This document shows positions 1 through 8,980 of a DNA stretch of 64,000 bases, piece by piece (position 1 is the first letter of the stretch; the number at the start of each line of letters is the position of its first letter). A program made the translations under genes and the position numbers. Source of the stretch: Nannocystis exedens (GTDB lineage Bacteria > Myxococcota_A > Polyangia > Nannocystales > Nannocystaceae); contig NZ_NETK01000001.1 of NCBI RefSeq assembly GCF_002343915.1, forward strand, positions 8,508,001-8,572,000, written 5' to 3'. The notes beneath the pieces were generated by a model. The model had not been told where the DNA came from. It ran no database searches and was given only the letters and a program-made list of their open reading frames with translations.

Positions 1-1
1 C

Positions 2-553
2 GACGCGGCGAGCGCGTCGGCGCAGGCCGCCGAGCGGGCGACGGCACGGGAAGCGCGGCGGAAGCACTGTGTCGAGGCGCTGCTGGCCTACGCCGACCTC
101 GCGCCCGAGGCCTACGGTCGCGAGCGCGGCGAGAGCGAGGCGACCCGGGCGAGGCAAATGGCGGCGGCGACTTCGGCCGGGGTCGATGGGTACGTGTCGC
201 CGCGTGGTCCGGTGCCCGCGTCGAGGCCCGAGCAGCAGTGGGAGCGACGCCGCCGCCGTCTCGTGGGCCACACCGCGGCGTCGGGGGTGTTTACGGGCAT
301 CGGGGTGGCGATGCTGACGGTGCCGTGGATCGTGCTCGCGGCGTCCTGCCGCCCGGAGAGTCTCTGTGAAGGGTACGGGGCGATCTGGGCGTCGGGGTTC
401 GGCGCGCCGATCTTCGTCGCCAGCGTGATCCCGCTCGGGATCTGGGCGACGCGGCTGCACAGGCACCTGCGAGCGTGCCCGCCGGGCCTCGCGCTGCACC
501 GGGGGCGTGCGCGCCTCGGTCTCGCCGGTTCGGGGTTGCGCCTCGACTTCTGA
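2..553 (+). CDS. C-terminal part of a predicted membrane protein
   Basis: The frame is open from the first complete codon of the window to the stop at 551-553, so the 5' end lies outside and about 183 residues are visible. The first half is charged and Ala/Arg/Glu-rich and looks helical or coiled. A basic RRRRRLVGH stretch then precedes two hydrophobic segments, roughly residues 95-117 and 127-145, separated by a short loop with two cysteines. This is a soluble N-terminal part followed by a two-helix membrane anchor. I do not recognise the family. An internal ATG at 158 could start a shorter product, but the upstream frame keeps the same codon character, so I treat the gene as continuing leftwards. 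Confidence 0.55.
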   Translation, partial: DAASASAQAAERATAREARRKHCVEALLAYADLAPEAYGRERGESEATRARQMAAATSAGVDGYVSPRGPVPASRPEQQWERRRRRLVGHTAASGVFTGIGVAMLTVPWIVLAASCRPESLCEGYGAIWASGFGAPIFVASVIPLGIWATRLHRHLRACPPGLALHRGRARLGLAGSGLRLDF

Positions 554-649
554 TTCTGTTGCGAATGCCCCATGCGGCGCGGCGAGTCGTGGTCGCGTCC
601 ACGTGCGGGCGGCGGAATATCGGCGCGCGCGACCGCGTACGTCGCGACG

Positions 650-1675
650 ATGCGCGCTCGCCTGGCCCTCGTCGGTCCTGCAATCTTGCTGGCCTGCGCC
701 CCGGCGCCGGGTGGGGCAGCGCAGACGGTGACGCCCGGCGCGACGGGCTCGCGGGCGCCGGGAGCGGCGCAGGGGCCGAGCGAGCCTGCGTCCGCGCAGG
801 CGCCGAGCGGGGCGCGGGAGCCGGCGGAGGTGCCGAGCGAGGCGGCGCGGGAGCCCGGCCAGGAGGCCGCGCCGCGGGTCGACGCGGCGGCCGAGCTGCT
901 CGCCGAGGTGCAGGCGATGGACCCGGCGGCTCGCTGGGCGTGGGCGGTGTCTGCGATGCCTGCGCTCGCCGAGCACCGCGAGGTCGGCGGGGCGAGCGAG
1001 CGATGGGCGGAGTTCCGGCGGCTCGCGGCCGGTCGGACCCGATTGTGGGTGCGGGCCCGCGGCGACCGCTGCTTCGCCGTGCGCGGCGGGTGGGAAGACG
1101 ACGGGTTCTTCGGCCGCGCGCGCGAGGTCGCCGAGCTCGCGGGCGCCGTCAAGACCGTGCGTTTCGAGAGCGTCGAAATCACCGATCGCGGGATCTCGAC
1201 CTCCGGGCCGCACGGCGACGAATTCAGCCGCGACGCCCGCGGCCGCTGGCAGAAGAGCGGCGGCTTCGGCGTCGGATCGTTCGCCACGATCGCGGATGGA
1301 CCTGTCTTCGAGGTAAGGCGCACGGCGGCGTATTACGGGGAGGGCGCCTACACGCTGACCATCGAATGCAGCGTGACGAGCGCGCAGGAGGAGCGCTGCA
1401 CCGACGGGACGATCCGTCGCTGCACGCGCTGCACGGGTTTGTCGGCGCTCCCGCACGCGCCGGGGCGGGGCTGGGCCGGCCCGCGAATGACGCTCCGCGG
1501 GACCAGCGACAGGCAGGTGGATTGCAGCGCGCCGTGTCCGCCCGACTTGCTCACCCCGCAGCTCCCGGCGCTCAATTGGGCGGTGAAGGGGCGCGCGTTC
1601 GTGCTGGCCGGCGAGCCGGACGCGGCGGTGTACCTCGACGCGGGCGCGTGTCGAAGCGACCGGCGGATGCGCTGA
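650..1675 (+). CDS. Predicted lipoprotein of unknown function
   Basis: The 341-residue product starts with a short lipoprotein signal (MRARLALVGPAILLAC), so it is probably lipidated on the cysteine and anchored in the envelope. The next 70 residues are a low-complexity Ala/Pro/Gly/Glu linker typical of secreted proteins in this group. The rest is a compact domain with a WVRARGDRCF motif and a cysteine cluster (CTDGTIRRCTRCTG) that could form disulfides. I chose the ATG at 650 because it directly precedes the signal sequence; the frame is open upstream to 572 but codes for arginine-rich sequence. I recognise no family. It stands alone between the membrane protein and the broken DUF6508 gene. 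Confidence 0.6.
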   Translation: MRARLALVGPAILLACAPAPGGAAQTVTPGATGSRAPGAAQGPSEPASAQAPSGAREPAEVPSEAAREPGQEAAPRVDAAAELLAEVQAMDPAARWAWAVSAMPALAEHREVGGASERWAEFRRLAAGRTRLWVRARGDRCFAVRGGWEDDGFFGRAREVAELAGAVKTVRFESVEITDRGISTSGPHGDEFSRDARGRWQKSGGFGVGSFATIADGPVFEVRRTAAYYGEGAYTLTIECSVTSAQEERCTDGTIRRCTRCTGLSALPHAPGRGWAGPRMTLRGTSDRQVDCSAPCPPDLLTPQLPALNWAVKGRAFVLAGEPDAAVYLDAGACRSDRRMR

Positions 1676-1760
1676 TTCGCCGGCGACGAGCTCGCGCGTC
1701 GTCGCGGCCGAGCGGCCGGAACGGTTGCCAGGGCCGCGGGCTCGTGGTCTCCTCGGCCTC

Positions 1761-2175
1761 ATGGGCACGGCAGGCGGTGTCCCGGCTCCCTCGGCGGCCG
1801 ACATCGACGCGGTGCTGGCCTTTCTTCCGCTGCTCGAGCGCCCGGAGTTTCAGGCGAGCCGATGGACGCGCGAGGGCCCGTGGCTCCCGCGCCTCGTCGA
1901 CGCGCCGGAGGTCCGGCAGCTCCAGCAGGCGCTGGCGCGGCCGGGCTTCTCGTGCCGTTCGACGGGCAGGCGTGGCGCGACGAGGCGGAGCGCTACGAGC
2001 GCGACCCGGAGGCGCTGGCCCGCGCTCCGCTGCTCGACGTGTGCAAGCTGATCACCCTGCACCTCCGCACCGACCGCTTCGTCGGCGGGCACTTCGCCTC
2101 GGCGGTCGCGTCGGGGCAGATCGTGGGGCTGCTGCGGCGGCTGCGGCGATCCGCGACGAGGGGCGGGTGCGGTGA
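1761..2175 (+). pseudogene. DUF6508-like gene broken by two frameshifts
   Basis: Three pieces in different frames join into one DUF6508-like protein. The N-terminus (AADIDAVLAFLPLLERPEF) runs from the ATG at 1761. The central part (PFDGQAWRDEAERY, then LITLHLRTDRFVGGHFAS) is one frame off after about 1949. The tail (AIRDEGRVR, stop at 2173-2175) is off again after about 2150. Each junction is explained by loss of one base in a short C or G run. The family has no known function that I can state. Either the gene is decaying or the assembly has two single-base deletions here; resequencing would decide. Confidence 0.6.
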
Positions 2176-2406
2176 TTCGCCGCGTCGCGGGAGCGCGTCG
2201 CCGGCGCGGGCCTGAACGGCGGGTGGGGTGATTCGAGATTCGCGGGAGCGCGTCGCCGGAGCGGACCTGAACGACGTGTGTGGTGAGCCGCCGATCCGCG
2301 GGAGCGCTTCTTCCGGGCGGCCTCCAGAGGCTGCCGCCGCGAAGGGGATGACGCTGCTCGATGCTCGCGCGGTGACGAGCCGAGCCGCGGCGGTGCGCCT
2401 CGCCGG

Positions 2407-3540
2407 TCAGAGCCCTTGCCACACCGGGAGATAACCGCGGCGGCGGATCATCTCGGCCACCGCGTGGGGCGGGCGCTCGTCGGCGATGTGGAATTGCTCG
2501 CCGGGCTGGTCGCGGGCGGGGGTCCAGCCGTCCTGTTCGAAGTCGCTGTAGCCGCCGGGCTCGGTGCTGGCGCCGGCGCTCATGGTCGTGACGCCGATCG
2601 AGACCATGCGGTCGCGCAGCTCGGCCGACTCGCGGGTGGAGACGATGATGTCGGCCTCGGGCAAGTAGAGGCGCAGGGCGCAGATGAGGGCGAGGAACTC
2701 GGCGTCGTTCGGCACGAAGCGCGGGTCAGGCTGGAACTCGCCGGCGGCCGGGCGCAGGCGGGGGACGCTGATCGCGAGCTGAACTTCGGGGCAGGTCTTG
2801 CGGAGGTGGTCGGCGTGGGCGGCCAGCGACAGCGCCTCGAAGCGGAAGTCGTGCAGGCCGTAGAGCGCGCCGATGCCGAGCCGGCGGAAGCCGGCGGCGA
2901 GGCCCCGCTCTGCGGCGTCCATGCGCCAGTGGTAGCGCTTCTTGGGGCCCGCGGTGTGGACGGCGCGGTAGGTCGGCTCGTGGTAGGTCTCCTGGTACAC
3001 CACCAGCCCGCCGCAGCCGGCCGCGACCATCGGCACGTAGGCCGGGCTCTCGAGCGGACCGATCTCGATCGATACGTCGGGCATGATCGGCAGGACCGCG
3101 CGGATCACCTCCTCGACGTATCCGTTGGAGACGAACTTCGGGTGCTCGCCGGCGACGATCAGCAGCGAGCCGATGCCCCGCGCGCGCAGCAGCCGGACCT
3201 CGCGCACCGCCTGCTCGACGGAGATCGTGATCCGCGGGATCTCGTTGGTGCGCGAGAAGCCGCAGTAGGTGCAGACGTTGACGCACTCGTTGGACAGGTA
3301 GAGCGGGGCGAACAGGCGGATCGCGCGGCCGAACCGGCGCCGGGCGAGCTCGCCGCTGCGCTCGGCGAGGTCCGGCAGGGCCTGGACGGCGGCCGGGGAC
3401 AGCAGGGCGGCGACGTCCTCGAGGGTCTCGGCGCGGCCGCGGCGGAGGATCGGGGCGAGGTCGGCCGGCGCGGTGGCGAGCGAACGCTGGACGAGGTCGG
3501 CGATCGGCAGGTCGGGGTAGATGGTGGAGAAGGTCGACAT
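2407..3540 (-). CDS. thiH: 2-iminoacetate synthase (radical SAM)
   Basis: The 377-residue product is the usual ThiH length. It carries the radical-SAM cluster motif CX3CX2C (CVNVCTYCGF) near residue 82, placed as in ThiH after LYLSNE. Other family signatures are GEHPKFVSNGY, ETYHEPTY and the C-terminal MSAGASTEPGGY. In thiamine thiazole synthesis ThiH cleaves the C-alpha/C-beta bond of tyrosine with SAM to give dehydroglycine and p-cresol, using a 4Fe-4S cluster in the cytoplasm. The start at 3540 fits the conserved N-terminus (MSTFSTIYPDLPIADLV); upstream in-frame sequence is low-complexity. No other thiamine genes are nearby and I see no recognisable TPP riboswitch. HydG is excluded by the length and the absence of its C-terminal cluster domain. 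Confidence 0.93.
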   Translation of the reverse strand: MSTFSTIYPDLPIADLVQRSLATAPADLAPILRRGRAETLEDVAALLSPAAVQALPDLAERSGELARRRFGRAIRLFAPLYLSNECVNVCTYCGFSRTNEIPRITISVEQAVREVRLLRARGIGSLLIVAGEHPKFVSNGYVEEVIRAVLPIMPDVSIEIGPLESPAYVPMVAAGCGGLVVYQETYHEPTYRAVHTAGPKKRYHWRMDAAERGLAAGFRRLGIGALYGLHDFRFEALSLAAHADHLRKTCPEVQLAISVPRLRPAAGEFQPDPRFVPNDAEFLALICALRLYLPEADIIVSTRESAELRDRMVSIGVTTMSAGASTEPGGYSDFEQDGWTPARDQPGEQFHIADERPPHAVAEMIRRRGYLPVWQGL

Positions 3541-3566
3541 GGAGATGGTTCCGCGGCGAGGAGAGT

Positions 3567-3596
3567 ACCTGTCTCGAAGGACATGTTGGACAGGCG
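3567..3596. repeat. Dispersed palindromic element upstream of thiH
   Basis: An ACCTGTC arm, a TCGAAG loop and a GGACATGT arm form a hairpin at 3567-3586, with a further GGACAGG half-site to 3596. It lies in the thiH leader and belongs to the palindrome family found throughout the window. Confidence 0.7.
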
Positions 3597-3848
3597 GGCG
3601 TGCGTGGCTGTCCGTACCCTGACGGTGTCCATGCGGCCGCGAACAATTGCGCGGTCGCGGGTGCATCGAGGGTCGGACGTCCTCGGGCGCTCCGCGGCGG
3701 TCGCGGGGGACCTCCCCCATGCGAGGCCCTTCCCGTGGAGTCGCGGCGCGGGCGTGGCGAGGCCGGGGGCCGCGATCCGCCGCGCGGGTGATGGGCTGCG
3801 CAGGCGGCTCGGCACGGCGGGGACGCGGCGCGAGGCCGGGCGTCGCGG

Positions 3849-4843
3849 TCAGCCGCGGGGGGTGCCGTGCTCGCGCAAAAAGCCGACCACGGCGGCGACG
3901 AAGCGCGGCGCGGCGCGCTCGAGGTGGGCGGCGTGGTCGTAGCCGGCGAGCACCTCGATCCGGGCGCCGCCGGGGATCTGCGCCAGCCGCTCGTGCAGGC
4001 ACGACTGGTTGACGACGGGGTCGCGGTCGCCGTGGATCGCCAGCACGGGCGTGCGCAGCTCGGTGAAGTCGGCCCACACGTGGAGGTCGCGCCAGTCGGC
4101 CTTGACCGGGTCGGCGGCCAGCGCGGCGGCGACGAAGGCGTCGGCGACCCCGGGCTCGATCGCGTCGGGCGTGATGAAGTCAGAGCGCGCGGCGGCCTCG
4201 GTGTTGGTGGCCTTCGCCGGCGGCCCGGGGGCGTAACCGGCGGGCTCGGCGGGGTCTTCGGCGGGCACGGCGAGCCGTAGAGGATCACCGGGCCGATGGC
4301 GTCGCGGTGGCGCTGGGCCGCGAGCGCGGCGACCCGGGCCCCGAGCGACCAGCCGAGCACGGCGGGCTTGTTCGGCAGCCCTTCGCCGGCGAGGGCGGCC
4401 ACGGCGGCGAGGTCGTCGGCCGCCTGGAGCGGGTCGGTGTAGCCGCTGGGGTCGCGGGCGGTGGCCCCGTAGCCGCGCAGGTCGACGGCGTAGACCGCGA
4501 GGCCCTCGGCGGCGAGGTTGTCCATCAACGAGACGCGCGCGCCGGGCACCTGCAGGTCGAAGTCGGGCAGGGCGCTCCAGGTGCGGCCGTGGACCAGGAC
4601 GATCGCGCCCCACGGCGCCGGCGGCCGCTTGAAATGCACGGCGATGCCGTGGCCGCCGACCGCGACGCTGGTGTGCTGCAGCGCGGGCGGCGAGATGTCC
4701 TCGGGGACAGGTGATGCCGGCGCGGTCGCCGGTGGCGATGGAGCCGGCGCCGCGGCGACCTCGGGGGCGACCGGCCTGGCCGCCTCGCCGGCGCAGGCGA
4801 ACAACGAGGCGGTGACGAGCGCGGCGACGAGGCGGAGCAGCAT
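3849..4843 (-). pseudogene. Alpha/beta-hydrolase lipoprotein with one frameshift
   Basis: The reading starts at 4843 with a lipoprotein signal (LVTASLFAC) and an Ala/Pro linker. It continues through alpha/beta-hydrolase motifs: the oxyanion region VLVHGRTWSA, DLRGYGAT and the nucleophile elbow GWSLGAR. At about 4270 the frame is lost, and the remaining third continues one frame over with LAIHGDRDPVV (the acid) and the histidine in GYDHAAHLE. Restoring one G in the sequence that encodes YGSP joins the halves exactly, and all three catalytic residues are then present. The intact enzyme would be an envelope-anchored serine hydrolase of unknown substrate. This is either a recent pseudogene or a one-base assembly error. 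Confidence 0.7.
4694..4712. repeat. Palindromic element inside hydrolase signal/linker region
   Basis: GATGTCC-TCG-GGGACAGGT lies within the coding sequence just after the lipoprotein linker and encodes the PVPEDI stretch in frame. It is another copy of the dispersed family. Confidence 0.55.
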
Positions 4844-4989
4844 GCGGGGGAGGGTCGCAAGAAGCGGCGGCCGGAGGCAACGGCGAGGCGCGTGGCAGGC
4901 CGCACCGACACGCGCCGGGCTCCCATGCATGGCTGGCGCACGGCGCCGGCGACGAGAAGTGAATCGGCCTGCGCCCGGTGAGCCCGGGA

Positions 4990-5262
4990 GCAGGTGCCCC
5001 GAGCCGCGTCGCCACAGGCGCGGACGTCGACGATCCCGGCGCGATCGATCGGGCAGTGAATCGTCGCGCGCCCGGTGAGCTCGGGGACGGCGTCCCGGTC
5101 CGCGTCGGCGCGGGCCCGTTCGCGGCGAACCCGGCGCGGACGATCGGGCCGATCACGTCCTTGTCGAGGACGCCGGCGACCCGGTCGCCGCGATCGCCGC
5201 ACGCGCGGGAGACGGGGGCCGGGGCTTCGCTGGGCGCGTACCAGGGGTGCTTGACGCGCGAT
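4990..5262 (-). pseudogene. Remnant of a TonB/AgmX-type C-terminal domain
   Basis: On the minus strand one frame reads VLDKDVIGPIVRAG, resembling the LDKDxIRRIVRAH start of the C-terminal domain of AgmX/GltJ-like and TonB-like myxobacterial proteins. About 80 bases further a second frame reads LTGRATIHCPIDRAGIVDV, resembling the following LxGRVxIxFxI motif. No single frame carries both and no start codon or signal is visible. I read it as a frameshifted fragment of an energy-transducer or motility-related protein. The order and spacing of the two motifs support the call; the short length limits confidence. Confidence 0.45.
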
Positions 5263-5304
5263 GGCGGCCCGGACCCAGGAGTCCGTGTCAACACCGAGCA
5301 TCGG

Positions 5305-5748
5305 ATGGCGAGACCTCCCGATCACGTCGAGCCCGCCGGGCGCGGCTGGGCTCGCCCTCTGGCCAGCCCGCGGCTCGAGGGGCTGTCGGTGACGCTGCGA
5401 GCCGAGCGCGACCTCGCGGGGATCGGCGAGGCCGGCGACGGGCTCGCCGCGGCCCTCCTGGCGCGCGAGCTGGCGCCCGACGTCGTCGTCATGGGCATCG
5501 CCGCGCCGGACTTCGAGGGGATCGGGGCGACGCGGGAGAGCGTCGAGCACGCCCCGCAGGTGCGGGTCGTCGCGCTCTCGGCCCGCACCGACGCGAGGTC
5601 GGTCGTCGAGCTCCTGCATCTCGCGCGCGGGCGCGTACGGCTACCGGAGCAAGCAGGCGGCCTTCAGCGAGCTCGCCCGGACGATCCGCGCCGTGACCCG
5701 TTCCACTTCAGCGCCGACATCGAGGCCCTCGCACCCTCGGGCGCCTGA
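5305..5748 (+). pseudogene. Degraded response-regulator receiver domain
   Basis: One frame contains a receiver-like core: GEAGDGLAAALLAREL, then APDVVVMGIAAPDFEGI (the phospho-acceptor region, with glycine where Asp is expected), then VRVVALSARTD. The expected continuation AYGYRSKQAAFSELART is in a second frame from about 5625. The ending FHFSADIEAL returns to the first frame at about 5700. The N-terminal acidic pocket and any LuxR-type DNA-binding domain are absent. It lies directly upstream of the KaiC-like gene and its kinase partner, where a cognate regulator would be expected, so it is probably the dead output partner of that operon. Confidence 0.55.
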
Positions 5749-5789
5749 GCGCAGGCGGCTCGCGGAGCGGTCGCAGACGAGGAGAAGCA

Positions 5790-7328
5790 ATGCCCAGCGT
5801 CCCCCCCTCCCTCCACCCCGAGGCACCGCCGGTCGCGTCGACCGGCGTCGAGGGTCTCGACGCGATCTTGCACGGAGGCCTCCCGCGCGAGGAGATGCAC
5901 CTAATCCAGGGGACAGCCGGCACCGGCAAGTCCACGCTCGCGCTGTGCTTCCTGCGCGCCGGCGCCAAGGCCGGGGAAGCCTCGTTGTACCTGACGCTGT
6001 CGCAGTCGGCGGCGCACCTCGAGCGGATCGCTCGATCGCACGGCTGGTCGCTCGCGGGCGTCACCGTGCACGAGCTGTCGCCGAGGACCGTCGCCGAGCG
6101 GATCGCCGCGCGGCAGACGATCCTGCCGACCGCCGACGTCGAGCTCGGCGAGCTGTTCCAGGACCTCGCGGATCTGGTCGAGCAGACCCGGCCGCGGCGC
6201 GCCGTGATCGACTCGCTCAGCGTCCTCCGCCTGCTCGCCGGCGGCCCGCAGCGGTACCACCGCGAGGTCGTGACGCTGCGGCAACTGTTCACCGAGCGCA
6301 AGTGTACGCTGCTGACGATCGCCGACTACCCCGCGGAGGGCGAGGGCGGCTCGCTGCCCGAGGTCGATTTCCATCCGTTGTGCGGCTGCGTGATCGACCT
6401 CAAGCAGGAGCCGCGGGCGTTCGGCGACGTGCGCCGGCGCCTCCGCATCGTCAAGGCCCGCGGGCTCGCGAGCAACGGCGGCACGCACGACTACAAGATC
6501 GCCACCGGTCGGATGGACGTCTATCCGCGGCTCGGCGCGTACAACCGGCCGGAGTACAGCGAGTACGAGATGATCGCCACCGACGTCGCGTCCCTCGACG
6601 AGGTGCTCGGCGGGGGGCTCGAGCGCGGGACGGCGTGCCTCCTCGTCGGGCCGACCGGCGCCGGCAAGAGCACCGTGGCGGCCCTTTACGCCGACGCGGC
6701 CGCGCGCCGGGGCGGATCTGCGGCGGTGTTCCTGTTCGACGAGCGGCCCGAGACCTTCAAGAGCCGGACCGAGTCGTTCGGAATGCACGTCAATGCGCAC
6801 ATCGAGGCCGGGCGCATGTCGGTGCAGCAGCTCGACTCCGGCGAGATCGCGCCCGGGGAATTCGCGCAGCAGATCCGCGAGATGGTCGAGACGCGCAAGA
6901 CGCAGGTGGTGGTCATCGACAGCATCGCCGGCTACTTCGCGGCGATGGGCAGCCAGGACGTGCTCGTCTCGCAGCTGCACGAGCTGCTGACATACCTCAG
7001 CCGCAGCGGCGTGCTGACCATGCTGATCGGCTCGCAGGAGGGGCTGACCAGCATCGGCCAGGCGCCCGGGCCCGACGTCAGCTACCTGTCCGACTCGATC
7101 GTCGTGCTCGGCTTCTACGAGATCCGGGGCAAGATCCACCGCTCGTTCGCGGCCGTCAAGAAGCGGAACGGCCGGCACGCGACGGAGATCCACGAGCTGA
7201 TCTTTGCAGGCGGCAGCCTCGCGGAGGGCAGCATCCGGCTCCAGGGCCCGCTCCGCGGCCTGCAGCGGATCTTGCTCGACAATCCCGCTCCCGCTTGCGC
7301 TCGCAAGGAGGAGGATGACGGCGAGTGA
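5790..7328 (+). CDS. Two-domain KaiC-like RecA-family ATPase
   Basis: The 512-residue protein has two KaiC domains in tandem. Domain 1 has Walker A GTAGTGKST (residues 41-49) and Walker B near AVIDSL. Domain 2 has Walker A GPTGAGKST (about residue 287) and Walker B VVVIDSI. It matches the size of KaiC and its bacterial homologues. In domain 1 the position of the catalytic glutamates is LTLSQS, without acidic residues; domain 2 keeps an acidic pair (FDERPE). So domain 1 may bind nucleotide without efficient hydrolysis. The KaiC autophosphorylation Ser/Thr pair is not apparent. The start at 5790 follows a GAGGAGAAG ribosome binding site. The 3' end overlaps the downstream histidine kinase by 14 bases, so both are co-translated as a signalling unit. 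Confidence 0.9.
   Translation: MPSVPPSLHPEAPPVASTGVEGLDAILHGGLPREEMHLIQGTAGTGKSTLALCFLRAGAKAGEASLYLTLSQSAAHLERIARSHGWSLAGVTVHELSPRTVAERIAARQTILPTADVELGELFQDLADLVEQTRPRRAVIDSLSVLRLLAGGPQRYHREVVTLRQLFTERKCTLLTIADYPAEGEGGSLPEVDFHPLCGCVIDLKQEPRAFGDVRRRLRIVKARGLASNGGTHDYKIATGRMDVYPRLGAYNRPEYSEYEMIATDVASLDEVLGGGLERGTACLLVGPTGAGKSTVAALYADAAARRGGSAAVFLFDERPETFKSRTESFGMHVNAHIEAGRMSVQQLDSGEIAPGEFAQQIREMVETRKTQVVVIDSIAGYFAAMGSQDVLVSQLHELLTYLSRSGVLTMLIGSQEGLTSIGQAPGPDVSYLSDSIVVLGFYEIRGKIHRSFAAVKKRNGRHATEIHELIFAGGSLAEGSIRLQGPLRGLQRILLDNPAPACARKEEDDGE
7306..7313 (+). promoter_or_regulatory. Ribosome binding site fixing the kinase start
   Basis: AAGGAGGA lies inside the end of the KaiC-like gene immediately before the ATG at 7315. 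It is among the strongest Shine-Dalgarno sequences in the window and supports translational coupling of the kinase. Confidence 0.8.
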
Positions 7329-8922
7329 GGCCGACGCGGCGCTCGCCGAGCGCGTCGCCGTGCTCGCGCCGTTCGGGCGCGACGCGGCGGTCGTCGAGCG
7401 GGTGCTCGTCGGCGCCGGGCTCCGCGCGACCACGGTCGCCGACGTCGCGGCGCTGCTCGCCGTGCAAGGCGCGGGCGTCGGCGTCATGATGATCGTCGAG
7501 GAGGCCCTGACGCCGCCGCACGCGGCCGCGCTCGCGGCCGCGCTCGCCGCCCAGCCGGCGTGGTCGGACCTGCCGGTGCTGCTGCTGCTCGCCGACGTCG
7601 ACGGGCCGACGCCCGCGGCGGCGCCCCAGGTCGCGGCGCTGTGCTCGGCCGGCAACGTCACCGTGCTCGCGCGGCCGGTCGCCGGGCTGACGCTGGTGAC
7701 GGCGGTGCAGTCGGCGCTGCGCGCCCGGCGACGGCAATACGAGGTGCGCGACCTGATCTTCCGCGAGCGCGCGGCCCGTGAGGAGGCGGAGACGGCGACC
7801 CGGCTCAAGGACGAGTTCCTCGCCACCGTGTCGCACGAGCTGCGCACGCCCTTGAACACGATCATGCTGTGGGGCCAGCTGCTCGCCGGCGGCCGCGTGA
7901 AGCCGCCCGACATGCCGCGGGCGCTGCGGGCGATCGAGACCAGCGCGCGCGCGCAGTCGCTGCTGATCGAGGACCTCCTCGACGTCGCGCGCATGCTGTC
8001 GGGCAAGCTCCGCGTCCAGCTGCGCGAGGACTCGCTGCTGCCCGCCGCCCAGGCCGCGCTCGAGGTCGTGCGACCGATGGCGCAGGCCAAAAGCGTCCGC
8101 CTGGACGCGCAGCTCGACCCGAGCGTCGGCCCGGTGCTCGCCGATCCCGATCGCATGCAGCAGGTGCTGTGGAACCTGCTCAGCAACGCCGTCAAGTTCA
8201 CGCCCGCGGGCGGCAGCGTGACCCTGTCGCTGACCCGCGACGGCGACGACATGGCGCTCCGCGTCGCCGACACCGGCGCGGGGATCCGCCGCGACTTCCT
8301 GCCGCACGTGTTCGACCGCTTCCGCCAGGCCGACCCGACGACGACCCGCGCTCACGGCGGGCTCGGGCTGGGGCTCGCGATCGTCCGCCAGCTGGTCGAG
8401 CTGCACGCGGGCTCCGTGACCGCCGAGAGCCCGGGTGAGGGCGCGGGGTCGGTGTTCACGGTCCGGCTCCCGCTCGTCGACCGGCGCGCGCCGCCGGCAG
8501 CCTCGCGGCCCTCGGCGCCCGCGCGGCCGCTGATCGGCGTGCGCGCGCTGCTGGTGGAGGACGATCCGGACACTCGTCGCGCGCTCTGCCTGGTGCTCGA
8601 AGACGCCGGCGCCGAGGTGACGTCGGTCGCGTCGGCCCCGGCGGCGCGGGCGGCCCTCGACGCGGCCCGCCCCGACGTCTTGCTGTGTGACATCGGCATG
8701 CCCGGCGAGGACGGCTACGCGCTGCTCCGCAGCGTGCGAGCGCACGAGCAGAGCGCCGGCGACCGGCCGGTGCCCGCGGCGGCGCTGACGGCGTACACGC
8801 GGGACGAAGACCGCCGGCGCGCGCTGGCCTGCGGGTTCCAGACGCACCTGGCCAAGCCGATCGAGCCGGACCTCCTGGTGGCGACCGTCCGCGCGCTCGC
8901 CCGCGCGCCGCGGGCGGCGTGA
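7315..8922 (+). CDS. Hybrid sensor histidine kinase with C-terminal receiver
   Basis: The 535-residue protein has a degenerate N-terminal receiver-like region (residues 10-130) without the acidic pocket. Then come a HisKA domain with the phospho-accepting His in TVSHELRTP (about residue 172), an HATPase domain with N box NLLSNAVKF, G1 ADTGAG and G2 GLGLGLAIV, and a receiver domain with the acidic pair VEDD and the acceptor Asp in LLCDIGMPG (about residue 457). There is no transmembrane segment, so it is cytoplasmic. The start overlaps the KaiC-like gene and has a strong ribosome binding site. KaiC-like proteins paired with such kinases are known in many proteobacteria; the partner response regulator upstream is broken here. 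Confidence 0.92.
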   Translation: MTASEADAALAERVAVLAPFGRDAAVVERVLVGAGLRATTVADVAALLAVQGAGVGVMMIVEEALTPPHAAALAAALAAQPAWSDLPVLLLLADVDGPTPAAAPQVAALCSAGNVTVLARPVAGLTLVTAVQSALRARRRQYEVRDLIFRERAAREEAETATRLKDEFLATVSHELRTPLNTIMLWGQLLAGGRVKPPDMPRALRAIETSARAQSLLIEDLLDVARMLSGKLRVQLREDSLLPAAQAALEVVRPMAQAKSVRLDAQLDPSVGPVLADPDRMQQVLWNLLSNAVKFTPAGGSVTLSLTRDGDDMALRVADTGAGIRRDFLPHVFDRFRQADPTTTRAHGGLGLGLAIVRQLVELHAGSVTAESPGEGAGSVFTVRLPLVDRRAPPAASRPSAPARPLIGVRALLVEDDPDTRRALCLVLEDAGAEVTSVASAPAARAALDAARPDVLLCDIGMPGEDGYALLRSVRAHEQSAGDRPVPAAALTAYTRDEDRRRALACGFQTHLAKPIEPDLLVATVRALARAPRAA

Positions 8923-8980
8923 CGCCTGCCCGCGGGCGCGGGCCGCCCGAGACGCCGGGGTCGCGGCGAGAGTTTCAAGG

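Noticed and set aside
3541..4077. N-terminal extension of ThiH
   Set aside because: The frame is open upstream but arginine/proline-rich; ThiH homology and usual length begin at 3540.
1900..4300. Programmed frameshifting in the DUF6508 and hydrolase genes
   Set aside because: No slippery heptamer with a downstream pseudoknot or stimulatory Shine-Dalgarno is evident at the shift points; single-base loss explains them better.
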